Of a stretch of 64,000 nt of DNA, positions 26,647-33,840 are shown piece by piece. The position numbers and the translations under genes are program-made. The notes under the pieces were generated by a model that was given only the letters and a program-made list of their open reading frames with translations, did not search any database and was not told where the DNA came from. Position 1 is the first letter of the stretch, and each line of letters begins with the position of its first letter. Source of the stretch: RGIG8700 sp045648505 (GTDB taxonomy: Bacteria; Bacillota; Clostridia; RGIG6154); NCBI GenBank assembly GCA_045648505.1, contig JAZROD010000058.1, forward strand, positions 12,685-76,684, in the 5' to 3' direction.

Positions 26647-27108
26647 TTACTTATATGCAGGACGGAAATTAAGTGTATAGTCAAAAAGGTTATCTGCAAT
26701 ACCCGGTGACAATACATTTATTTCTCTTTTTACAATCTGAACTCTGCCGTCCTTCTCTGCATAAACAATAACCTTGTGGTTACCTGCAGTAAAATCAATC
26801 TTCTTCCAGAAGAGGCCTGACTGATAAACAATGCCTAGAGAAATGTTTTCTCCGCCTGATGTCATAGGATAATAAAGGCCTGTAAGAGGATTGTATTTAT
26901 AGAAAGTAACATTAACGCCTGATTCACCATAGCCACAGAAAACAATGCCCTTCTGTGTTGTTGATGAAATTGATGGCGGGTTTGTAATAACTATAAGATT
27001 ATTTGCAGTTGACTGAGCCGAAGGATTTAATACGGCAGGCGCTGCGAAGGAAACCATACTTGAAAAACAAAGTATAGCAGAAAGTAAAAGAACAACTAAC
27101 TTTTTCAC
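26647..27108 (-). CDS. Small secreted protein of unknown function
   Basis: 153 residues with a clear signal peptide (1-22, cleavage near SFA-AP). The mature part is beta-rich, with 'SSTTQKGIVFCGYGESGVNVTF' and 'AGNHKVIVYAEKDG', which has the look of an Ig-like or bacterial surface adhesion fold with one Cys. I do not recognise the family. A strong AAGGAGG site (about 27116-27123) precedes it; it heads the group leading into the YycH-like and U32 genes and is divergent from parA. Confidence 0.75.
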   Translation of the reverse strand: MKKLVVLLLSAILCFSSMVSFAAPAVLNPSAQSTANNLIVITNPPSISSTTQKGIVFCGYGESGVNVTFYKYNPLTGLYYPMTSGGENISLGIVYQSGLFWKKIDFTAGNHKVIVYAEKDGRVQIVKREINVLSPGIADNLFDYTLNFRPAYK

Positions 27109-27234
27109 GGCAACCGCCTCCTTTCGTATCTTACAAAGGCATTATAACATACTATTGTTACAGACGTGTTACAGACAAGTTAAGAATACAACACAAATAA
27201 TAAAAAAACACCCATAAAAAACTTTTAAAAACTA

Positions 27235-27263
27235 TTGTATTTTAAATGAGAAAATGCTATAAT
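27235..27263 (+). promoter_or_regulatory. Promoter of parAB
   Basis: TTGTAT at 27235-27240, 17-base spacer, TATAAT at 27258-27263. Confidence 0.6.
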
Positions 27264-27308
27264 AGATGAGTATATTTAGAATTTATGAAAAATACGAAGG
27301 ATGAGTTT

Positions 27309-28073
27309 ATGGCAAAGATAATTGCGGTAGCAAATCAGAAGGGCGGAGTTGGTAAAACAACAACTGCGGTAAATCTTTCAGCCTGTGTTGCCGAACTTGG
27401 TAAAAAAGTTCTTGTTATTGATGCAGACCCTCAGGGAAATGCCACAAGCGGACTTGGTGTTGACAAGGACAATGCAAAATACACAGTCTACGATTTGCTT
27501 GTTAATGATACAGATGCAAAAGATATAGTATCTGATGTTGCATACTTTAATATGAAAATAATCCCTTCAAATATGAGCCTTGCAGGTGCGGAAATCGAGC
27601 TTGTGGGTGCAGAGAAAAGGGAATTTATCTTAAAAGATGCGCTGGAAAGTGTTAAAAATGATTTTGATTTCATTTTTATAGACTGTCCGCCGTCACTTGG
27701 TATTATAACTTTAAACTGCCTTATTGCGGCAGACAGTGTTGTTATTCCTATTCAGTGTGAATATTATGCACTGGAAGGCGTGGCACAGCTTACAAACACC
27801 ATAAGCCTTGTTAAAAAATCTTTGAACACTTCTCTTGATATTGAAGGCGTTGTTATGACAATGTTTAACGGCAGAACAAACCTTGCAATTCAGGTGGTTG
27901 AAGAAATTAAAAAGCATTTCGGTAAAAAGGTATACAGAAGCTTAATTCCAAGAAATGTTCGTCTTTCAGAAGCACCGGGCTTCGGAGAGCCTATAAATGT
28001 TTTTGATAAATCTGCAACAGGCACGGTTGCATACCGTGAGCTTGCAAAAGAATTTGTGGAAAGGAACAGATAA
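27309..28073 (+). CDS. parA: Chromosome partitioning ATPase ParA/Soj
   Basis: 254-residue Walker-type ATPase of the MinD/ParA family. The deviant Walker A 'NQKGGVGKTTTAVNL' is at residues 8-22, 'VIDADPQGNATSGL' near 40 and 'FIDCPPSLG' near 120. The frame opens at 27285, but GAAGGATGAG upstream and the start MAKIIAVANQKGG select 27309. Its stop is 1 base before parB. In Firmicutes Soj also regulates DnaA. Confidence 0.95.
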   Translation: MAKIIAVANQKGGVGKTTTAVNLSACVAELGKKVLVIDADPQGNATSGLGVDKDNAKYTVYDLLVNDTDAKDIVSDVAYFNMKIIPSNMSLAGAEIELVGAEKREFILKDALESVKNDFDFIFIDCPPSLGIITLNCLIAADSVVIPIQCEYYALEGVAQLTNTISLVKKSLNTSLDIEGVVMTMFNGRTNLAIQVVEEIKKHFGKKVYRSLIPRNVRLSEAPGFGEPINVFDKSATGTVAYRELAKEFVERNR

Positions 28074-28074
28074 A

Positions 28075-28935
28075 ATGGCAAGAAAAAGCGGTCTTGGCAG
28101 AGGGGCGGGAATAAATGCACTTATTCCTGAAGCACCTGAGGTACAGAAGAAGGAAAATTCAACTGAAATTGAAATCGACCTTATTGCACCCAATAAAAAT
28201 CAGCCAAGAAAGAATTTTGATAAAGAAAAAATCGCAGAGCTTGCACTTTCAATTCAGGAGCACGGACTTGTTCAGCCTCTTATTGTGGTGAAAGACGGCG
28301 ATACCTATAAAATCGTTGCAGGGGAAAGAAGATGGAGAGCCTGCAAATCATTGGGACTTAAAACAGTTCCTGCAATCGTTAAGGATTATGACGAAAAACA
28401 GGTTGCAGAAATTGCCCTTGTGGAAAATCTTCAGAGAGAAGATTTGAATCCTATTGAAGAAGCCAACGGCTACAAACAGCTTATGGCAGATTTCGGTTTA
28501 ACACAGGAAGAAGTTTCAAACAGAGTCCAAAAGAGCAGAAGCGCGGTGGCAAACTCATTAAGACTTTTATCTCTTCCACAGAAAGTTCTTGCCCTTGTTG
28601 AAGACGGCAGACTTTCAATGGGACACGCAAGAGCAATTCTTGGTGCAGAATCTGCAGAGAAAATGTTTGAAATCGCAATGCTTGTTATTGAAAAAGGTCT
28701 TTCTGTAAGACAGGTGGAAGCACTTGTTAAAGAAAAAGAAGAAAAGCCAAAGAAAAGACCTGCAGAATTAAACAGGGACATTAAAAATGCCATTGATTTT
28801 TCTGCAAAGAAAATTCAGGACAAGTTAGGCGCAAAGGTAAATGTTTCCTATTCAAATAAGTTCAAAGGTAAAATCGAAATCAATTTTGCGGATTATAAAG
28901 AGATGAACAGACTACTTGACTTACTTAACAAATAA
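28075..28935 (+). CDS. parB: Chromosome partitioning protein ParB/Spo0J
   Basis: 286-residue DNA-binding CTPase that loads on parS. 'GLGRGAGINALIPE' at the N terminus, the CTP-binding ParB/Srx box 'IVAGERRWRACKSLGLKTVPAIV' (near 80-100), 'ENLQREDLNPIEEA', and a helix-turn-helix ('LTQEEVSNRVQKSRSAVANSL', near 140). The frame extends upstream to 27997 only by running through parA. I did not find a convincing 16-base parS site in the window. Confidence 0.95.
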   Translation: MARKSGLGRGAGINALIPEAPEVQKKENSTEIEIDLIAPNKNQPRKNFDKEKIAELALSIQEHGLVQPLIVVKDGDTYKIVAGERRWRACKSLGLKTVPAIVKDYDEKQVAEIALVENLQREDLNPIEEANGYKQLMADFGLTQEEVSNRVQKSRSAVANSLRLLSLPQKVLALVEDGRLSMGHARAILGAESAEKMFEIAMLVIEKGLSVRQVEALVKEKEEKPKKRPAELNRDIKNAIDFSAKKIQDKLGAKVNVSYSNKFKGKIEINFADYKEMNRLLDLLNK

Positions 28936-28966
28936 AAAGCTACGCATCTTGCACTGAATGCTTTTT
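28934..28966 (+). terminator. Weak terminator-like hairpin after parB
   Basis: AAAAAGC / GCTTTTT arms closing a 19-base loop that can pair further (GCAT / ATGC), ending in TTTTTAATT. The following genes may be reached by read-through. Confidence 0.35.
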
Positions 28967-28967
28967 A

Positions 28968-29000
28968 ATTGTGAATTGTGCATTGTGAATTGTGAATTGT
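28968..29000. repeat. Heptanucleotide tandem repeat
   Basis: Four full and one partial copies of the 7-base unit ATTGTGA (one copy ends in C). It lies between parB and the small membrane protein gene. Confidence 0.85.
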
Positions 29001-29021
29001 TCGACTGAAAGGAGAACTAAA

Positions 29022-29315
29022 ATGGATAAGATGAACGGAAAGTTCTTTAAATATACTTTGATTCTGCTTGGTGTTGCCCTTATTTTTATAATTATCGGCG
29101 GTATCAGTGTTGCAAGGGTTAAAGAATATGAACATAACAGTACTTTTGTGGAAACGGTAGAAGTTTCAAAACAGGCATATGAAGATATGGAAGACTCAAA
29201 CATAAAAATGGGTAATGAAAGACAACAAATTGTTGATATTCTTTTTGAAGAGATTACAGACGAAGAAAAAATTGATAAAATCGAAGCTATTTTCTTTGAA
29301 ACAGAAGAAAAATAA
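29022..29315 (+). CDS. Small single-pass membrane protein of unknown function
   Basis: 97 residues: a short basic head, one membrane helix (about 9-30), then an acidic, helical extracytoplasmic tail rich in Glu. AAAGGAG at 29008-29014 marks the ATG at 29022; the frame opens 30 bases earlier. I do not recognise it. It lies between parB and serS on the same strand and may be part of their transcript. Confidence 0.65.
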   Translation: MDKMNGKFFKYTLILLGVALIFIIIGGISVARVKEYEHNSTFVETVEVSKQAYEDMEDSNIKMGNERQQIVDILFEEITDEEKIDKIEAIFFETEEK

Positions 29316-29346
29316 TAAATAATTATTTTTAGGAGAGTGATTCTAA

Positions 29347-30621
29347 ATGTTAGATATGAGAGTTTTAAGAAATGAACCTGAAAAGGTTAAGAGAGCATTT
29401 CTTAAAAGAAAAGAAAACTTTGATTTAGACGGTCTTTTTGAGCTTGACGATTTAAGAAAACAGCTTATTTTCGAAAACGAGCAGAAAAAGGCGCAGCAGA
29501 ACACAGTTTCAAAACAGATTCCTATGCTCAAAAAAGAGGGCAAGGACACAACAGAAGTTTTTGCAGAAATGAAAAAGCTTTCTGAAGAAATCAAGGAAGC
29601 GGATGCAAAAGTAAGAGAGCTTGAAGAAAAAATCAATGCTATTATGCTTACAATTCCAAACATCCCTAACGAAACAGTTCCTCAGGGCGATACTGATGAA
29701 GACAATGTTGAAATCAGAAAATGGGGCGAACCTACAAAGTTCGACTTTGAACCAAAAGCTCACTGGGATATTGGTGAAGACCTTGATATTTTAGATTTTG
29801 AAAAAGCAGGTAAGGTTACAGGAACAAGATTTACTTTCTATAAAGGTCTTGGTTCAAGACTTGAAAGAGCAATCATCAACTTCTTCCTTGACACTCATAC
29901 AGAAATGAGTGGCTACACAGAAGTGTTCCCACCTTATATGGTACACAGAAATTCAATGGTTGGTACTGGTCAGCTTCCTAAATTTGAAGAAGATGCTTTC
30001 AAAGTTCAGGGAACAGATTATTTCTTAATCCCAACTGCAGAAGTTCCTGTTACAAATATGTACAGAGATCAGATTTTAGACGGTTCACAGCTTCCAATCA
30101 AGCATGTTGCATATTCAGCTTGTTTCAGAGCAGAAGCAGGTTCTGCCGGCAGAGACACAAGAGGTCTTATCAGACAGCATCAGTTCAACAAGGTTGAGCT
30201 TGTTAAGTTTGCTAAACCTGAACAGTCTTACGAAGAACTTGAAAAGCTTACTCTTGATGCAGAAAAAGTTCTTCAGATTTTAGGAATTCCATACAGAGTT
30301 GTTAAAATCTGCACAGGCGACCTTGGTTTTACCGCTGCTATGAAATACGATATTGAAGTATGGATGCCAAGCTACAACAGATATGTTGAAATTTCTTCAT
30401 GCTCAAACTTTGAAGATTTCCAGGCAAGAAGAGCAAACATCAAATATAAAGACAATATCAAAGATAAAGCTCAGTTTGTTCACACATTAAACGGTTCAGG
30501 TGTTGCAGTAGGAAGAACTGTTGCAGCTATCCTTGAAAACTATCAGCAGGCAGACGGAAGCGTTGTTATTCCTGAAGCTTTAAGACCTTATATGGGCAAC
30601 AGAGAAAAAATTGACAAATAA
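29347..30621 (+). CDS. serS: Seryl-tRNA synthetase
   Basis: 424-residue class II synthetase charging tRNA-Ser (and tRNA-Sec if present). N-terminal coiled-coil arm (about 30-100) that contacts the long variable arm, then the catalytic core: 'TYGTGQLPKF'-type region near 215, motif 2 'CFRAEAGSAGRDTRGLIRQHQF' and motif 3 'LNGSGVAVGRTVAAILENYQ' near 385. AGGAGAG precedes the ATG. No T-box structure is visible in the 31-base gap upstream. Confidence 0.97.
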   Translation: MLDMRVLRNEPEKVKRAFLKRKENFDLDGLFELDDLRKQLIFENEQKKAQQNTVSKQIPMLKKEGKDTTEVFAEMKKLSEEIKEADAKVRELEEKINAIMLTIPNIPNETVPQGDTDEDNVEIRKWGEPTKFDFEPKAHWDIGEDLDILDFEKAGKVTGTRFTFYKGLGSRLERAIINFFLDTHTEMSGYTEVFPPYMVHRNSMVGTGQLPKFEEDAFKVQGTDYFLIPTAEVPVTNMYRDQILDGSQLPIKHVAYSACFRAEAGSAGRDTRGLIRQHQFNKVELVKFAKPEQSYEELEKLTLDAEKVLQILGIPYRVVKICTGDLGFTAAMKYDIEVWMPSYNRYVEISSCSNFEDFQARRANIKYKDNIKDKAQFVHTLNGSGVAVGRTVAAILENYQQADGSVVIPEALRPYMGNREKIDK

Positions 30622-30678
30622 ATTTTACTATGCTAAAATTATTTGAATATAAATAAAAATTTACAGGAGGTATACAAA

Positions 30679-31371
30679 GTGAAATATTCAGTAGAAGTTG
30701 AACATATGTGTCCTTTAGCAAAGGGTGCATATCACGGTCCTGCAGCTATTCCGCAGGAAGGCAAATGGGTTCAGGCTAAAGAAATCAAAGATATTTCAGG
30801 TCTTACTCATGGTATTGGCTGGTGTGCTCCACAGCAGGGTACATGTAAGCTCACATTAAATGTTAAGGAAGGCGTAATCCAGGAAGCATTAGTTGAAACA
30901 GTTGGTTGCAGCGGTATGACACATTCAGCTGCTATGGCTTCAGAAATTTTAGTTGGTAAAACAATTCTTGAAGCTTTAAACACAGACCTTGTTTGTGATG
31001 CTATCAACACAGCTATGAGAGAATTATTCCTTCAGATCGTATACGGAAGAACACAGACTGCATTTTCAGAAGATGGTCTTCCAATCGGTGCAGGTCTTGA
31101 AGACCTTGGTAAAGGTTTAAGATCACAGGTTGGTACAACTTATGCAACTCTTGCAAAAGGTCCAAGATACCTTGAACTCGCAGAAGGTTACATAACAAAA
31201 ATCGCAATTGATGACAAAGACCAGATTATTGGTTACAAATTTGTTCACCTCGGCAAAATGATGGAAATGATCGCTAAAGGTATGGATGCTAATGAAGCTC
31301 TTGAAAAAGCAAGCGGTCAGTACGGTAGAGTTGATGATGCTGCAAAGCTTATCGACCCAAGACATGAATAA
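30679..31371 (+). CDS. Iron-sulfur cluster assembly scaffold-like protein (partner of GGGtGRT protein)
   Basis: 230 residues. The central part resembles the IscU/NifU N-terminal scaffold, with 'GWCAPQQGTC' and 'VETVGCSGMTHSAAMASEIL' supplying conserved Cys. GTG at 30679 preceded by AGGAGG at 30664-30669 is the likely start; an ATG at 30643 is in frame but has no ribosome site. In many gut Clostridia this protein is encoded directly before a GGGtGRT protein, as here (22-base gap). Whether it builds clusters or serves another task is not known. Confidence 0.8.
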   Translation: MKYSVEVEHMCPLAKGAYHGPAAIPQEGKWVQAKEIKDISGLTHGIGWCAPQQGTCKLTLNVKEGVIQEALVETVGCSGMTHSAAMASEILVGKTILEALNTDLVCDAINTAMRELFLQIVYGRTQTAFSEDGLPIGAGLEDLGKGLRSQVGTTYATLAKGPRYLELAEGYITKIAIDDKDQIIGYKFVHLGKMMEMIAKGMDANEALEKASGQYGRVDDAAKLIDPRHE

Positions 31372-31393
31372 TTGGAGAAGGAGGTAAACAAAA

Positions 31394-32395
31394 ATGGCAT
31401 TATTTGAAAGTTATGAAAGAAGAATAGATCAGATCAACGCAGAACTTGCTAAACACGGTATTGCTTCAATCGAAGAAGCAAAGAAAATCTGTGACGATGC
31501 AGGCGTTGATGCTTATGGTATTACAAAGAGCATTCAGCCAATCTGCTTTGAAAACGCAGCTTGGGCTTACACAGTAGGCGCAGCTATCGCTATCAAAGAA
31601 GGTTGCATAAAAGCTGCTGATGCTGCAGAAAAAATCGGACTTGGCTTACAGGCATTCTGTATCCCAGGTTCAGTTGCAGACGACAGAAAAGTAGGTATCG
31701 GTCACGGTAACCTCGGCGCTATGCTTTTAAGAGAAGAAACAAAGTGCTTCGCATTCTTAGCAGGTCACGAATCATTCGCTGCTGCTGAAGGTGCTATCGG
31801 TCTTGCAAGATCAGCTAACAAAGCAAGAAACGAAGATTTAAGAGTTATCCTTAACGGTCTTGGTAAAGACGCTGCAAAGATTATCTCAAGAATCAACGGC
31901 TTTACTTATGTTCAGACAAAGTTTGACTACTACACAGGCAAACTTGAAATCGTTGAAGAAATCGCTTACTCAAACGGCGAAAGAGCAAAAGTTCGTTGCT
32001 ACGGTGCGGACGATGTTCGTGAAGGTGTTGCAATTATGCATCACGAAGGTGTTGACGTTTCTATCACAGGTAACTCAACAAACCCAACAAGATTCCAGCA
32101 CCCAGTTGCAGGTACATACAAGAAAGAATGTATCGAACAGGGTAAGAAATACTTCTCAGTTGCTTCAGGTGGCGGTACAGGTAGAACTCTCCACCCTGAC
32201 AACATGGCTGCAGGTCCAGCTTCTTATGGTATGACAGATACTATGGGAAGAATGCATAGTGATGCTCAGTTCGCAGGTTCATCTTCAGTTCCTGCTCACG
32301 TTGAAATGATGGGACTTATCGGTGCAGGTAACAACCCAATGGTTGGTATGACTGTTGCAATCGCAGTTGCTATTGAAGAATCATTTAAGAAATAA
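31394..32395 (+). CDS. GGGtGRT family protein
   Basis: 333 residues of the family named after its motif, here 'SGGGTGRTLHPDNMAAGPAS' (about 257-276). Other conserved pieces are 'CIPGSVADDRKVGIGHGNLGAML' and 'AFLAGHESFAAAEGAIG'. It is soluble, Gly/Ala-rich and without signal peptide. The codon choice is noticeably more C/G-ending than neighbours, as in highly expressed genes. Function unknown; it always seems to travel with the scaffold-like gene upstream. Confidence 0.85.
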   Translation: MALFESYERRIDQINAELAKHGIASIEEAKKICDDAGVDAYGITKSIQPICFENAAWAYTVGAAIAIKEGCIKAADAAEKIGLGLQAFCIPGSVADDRKVGIGHGNLGAMLLREETKCFAFLAGHESFAAAEGAIGLARSANKARNEDLRVILNGLGKDAAKIISRINGFTYVQTKFDYYTGKLEIVEEIAYSNGERAKVRCYGADDVREGVAIMHHEGVDVSITGNSTNPTRFQHPVAGTYKKECIEQGKKYFSVASGGGTGRTLHPDNMAAGPASYGMTDTMGRMHSDAQFAGSSSVPAHVEMMGLIGAGNNPMVGMTVAIAVAIEESFKK

Positions 32396-32417
32396 TTCAA
32401 TATTTTTCAAAAAATAG

Positions 32418-32446
32418 TTGCATTTTCTGAAAATATAGGATATACT
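32418..32446 (+). promoter_or_regulatory. Promoter of the candidate ncRNA / PBECR4-like gene
   Basis: TTGCAT at 32418-32423, 17-base spacer, TATACT at 32441-32446. Transcription would start near 32453, 165 bases before the next ORF. Confidence 0.6.
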
Positions 32447-32452
32447 ATTAGT

Positions 32453-32600
32453 AGCCTGAGAGATAGTTCGCTTTGTCAGGTAGTGACTATTGAGGCTCAT
32501 TTAGTAGTTAATGCTTTACTACTCCTGAATAGGGTTTTAACCCGAGAAACAAAAGCATCGTATGAAAGTTAACGCCTCTTGAAAAAGAGGCGTTTCAACT
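32453..32600 (+). ncRNA. Candidate structured RNA or leader upstream of the PBECR4-like gene
   Basis: A 148-base non-coding stretch with its own promoter and dense pairing: AGCCT (32453-32457) with AGGCT (32493-32497); AGTAGT / ACTACT hairpin (32502-32523) whose loop ATGCTTT (32511-32517) is complementary to AAAGCAT (32552-32558); TCAGG (32476-32480) with CCTGA (32524-32528); GGGTT-TT-AACCC (32532-32543); and a final 11-base hairpin AACGCCTCTT / AAGAGGCGTT (32571-32594). The last hairpin has only a short T run, so it may attenuate rather than stop. I could not match it to a known riboswitch class. Confidence 0.55.
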
Positions 32601-32617
32601 TATATTGGAGATTTTAT

Positions 32618-33166
32618 ATGGATTTACTCAAGAATTGTTCAGATGCTTACAAAAATTATGTAGGATATGAATACACCTTTATTACTGACTGTGATTATTC
32701 TGTGAAGGTAAGATTTGCTGAAAGTCATTTTTATCACTTGACAGGACTTCACTATCTGAAAGATATAAAACAGTTAGACACAAGGATAATAAATAACAAT
32801 ACTGCAAATATCTTCAAAAAAATTGCCAAACAAAAAATTACACAATCTCACATACAGAAAAGCGTTTTTTACAAACAAATAGAAGAAAGATTGACGCATT
32901 TTCTCAATTTTAATAAAGTTATATCTGCAAAAGTCATTGTTGATTTTGATTATACAAAAGTTCCTAAAACTAATATCCTGTCTAAATATCTGTTGTATAG
33001 ACAATATGAGGATGGGTATGAAATCCTTGGTTTAAAATATGACGCAAAATGTGATGTATACATACCGGAAACATTTATTGTTGAACATTCGGACTATTAT
33101 ATCAAAGAGCAAATGTCATATAATATTGTAGAAGTTAAGACAAATTTATATAAAAACAAAAAATAA
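32618..33166 (+). CDS. PBECR4-like protein (predicted BECR-fold nuclease)
   Basis: 182 residues from the ATG at 32618, behind TTGGAGAT. 'FAESHFYHLTGLHYLKDI' (near 35-52) and the late 'YIPETFIVEHSDYYIKEQM' agree with the PBECR4 group of phage/mobile-element proteins, which are predicted relatives of Barnase/EndoU/ColicinE5/RelE nucleases. It is Lys/Tyr/Asn-rich and lower in GC than the flanking serS-GGGtGRT block, consistent with transfer. It sits behind a structured RNA with its own promoter. Nuclease activity is inferred. Confidence 0.55.
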   Translation: MDLLKNCSDAYKNYVGYEYTFITDCDYSVKVRFAESHFYHLTGLHYLKDIKQLDTRIINNNTANIFKKIAKQKITQSHIQKSVFYKQIEERLTHFLNFNKVISAKVIVDFDYTKVPKTNILSKYLLYRQYEDGYEILGLKYDAKCDVYIPETFIVEHSDYYIKEQMSYNIVEVKTNLYKNKK

Positions 33167-33183
33167 GACAGCAAAATGATGTC

Positions 33184-33378
33184 TTATTTTCTTTCTACAA
33201 GATAATCAAGAGAAACATTATAAAAATCGGCGAGTTTTATTGCCGCCCATAAAGGCAGTTCTCTTTCCCCTCTCTCATACCTTTGATAAACAGTAAGTTG
33301 CATATTTAAAAAATCTGCTATATCTTTTTGTTTTTTGTCGTTATCTTCCCGTAAATCTCTTATTCGCCTATAATACAT
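33184..33378 (-). CDS. Small Cro/C1-type (Xre) repressor
   Basis: 64 residues that are almost entirely one helix-turn-helix: 'DKKQKDIADFLNMQLTVYQRYERGERELP', ending 'LADFYNVSLDYLVERK'. ATG at 33378 with GGTGAT upstream is preferred over the TTG at 33384. Two inverted repeats in the divergent intergenic region are probable operators. Confidence 0.85.
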   Translation of the reverse strand: MYYRRIRDLREDNDKKQKDIADFLNMQLTVYQRYERGERELPLWAAIKLADFYNVSLDYLVERK

Positions 33379-33407
33379 AAACAATCACCATATTTATTAT
33401 AACCAAA

Positions 33408-33450
33408 ACACCATACGGTGTTGACAAATAACACCGAATGGTGTTATAAT
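33408..33450 (+). promoter_or_regulatory. Divergent control region: promoter with two palindromic operators
   Basis: TTGACA at 33421-33426, 18-base spacer, TATAAT at 33445-33450, reading toward 33489. ACACC-N4-GGTGT palindromes lie at 33408-33421 (touching the -35) and 33430-33445 (filling the spacer). Binding of the neighbouring repressor there would block the promoter. Confidence 0.7.
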
Positions 33451-33488
33451 TTCCTCGACTTTGATATTTCAAAAAGGGGAAAGTCACA

Positions 33489-33794
33489 ATGAACAGGACT
33501 ATACGAATAAGTTTTGCTATATTTATATTACTTCTCAATCTTAATGTAGCGGTATATGGAAAGCAGTTTAACTGTTGGCATTGCCGTAATCAATATGATA
33601 GAAATATGACTGCAAATTGTTCTTCGTGCGGATGGGATATATGTTTTAGTTGTGGAGCTTGTGAACCAAGGTGTTCTGTTAAATTAAGAAAGTTGCAGAA
33701 ATTTTCTGCAAAAAAGATTTGTTTAATATCAGTGAGTTTAGTTTTATTTACTCTGATATTCTTGGTTTTAAAATATAAAAGTTTTCGTAAATGA
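33489..33794 (+). CDS. Small Cys-rich membrane protein of unknown function
   Basis: 101 residues with an N-terminal hydrophobic segment (about 5-24), a central Cys cluster (CWHC, CSSC, CFSCGACEPRC; ten Cys within 35 residues, arranged like zinc ribbons) and a second helix (about 76-94). Both ends would be in the membrane with the Cys-rich loop between. AAGGGGAAAG precedes the ATG. It is divergent from, and probably repressed by, the small Xre protein. I do not recognise a family. Confidence 0.6.
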   Translation: MNRTIRISFAIFILLLNLNVAVYGKQFNCWHCRNQYDRNMTANCSSCGWDICFSCGACEPRCSVKLRKLQKFSAKKICLISVSLVLFTLIFLVLKYKSFRK

Positions 33795-33812
33795 TAACAT
33801 CTTCATTAAAAT

Positions 33813-33840
33813 AAGACAGCTTTCGCTGTCTTGTTTTTAT
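33813..33840. terminator. Terminator between the Cys-rich gene and galT
   Basis: Perfect 8-base stem AAGACAGC / GCTGTCTT with a 4-base loop, then GTTTTTATTT on the plus strand; A-rich on the other side, so it could serve both converging genes. Confidence 0.85.

Noticed and set aside
27109..28935. parS site near parAB
   Set aside because: I looked for the 16-base TGTTTCACGTGAAACA-type palindrome and found no convincing match in the window.
32453..33166. Classical type III (ToxIN) toxin-antitoxin system
   Set aside because: The order of parts fits, but I see no clear tandem repeats in the RNA and the protein does not resemble ToxN/AbiQ; kept only as a general RNA-gene pairing.
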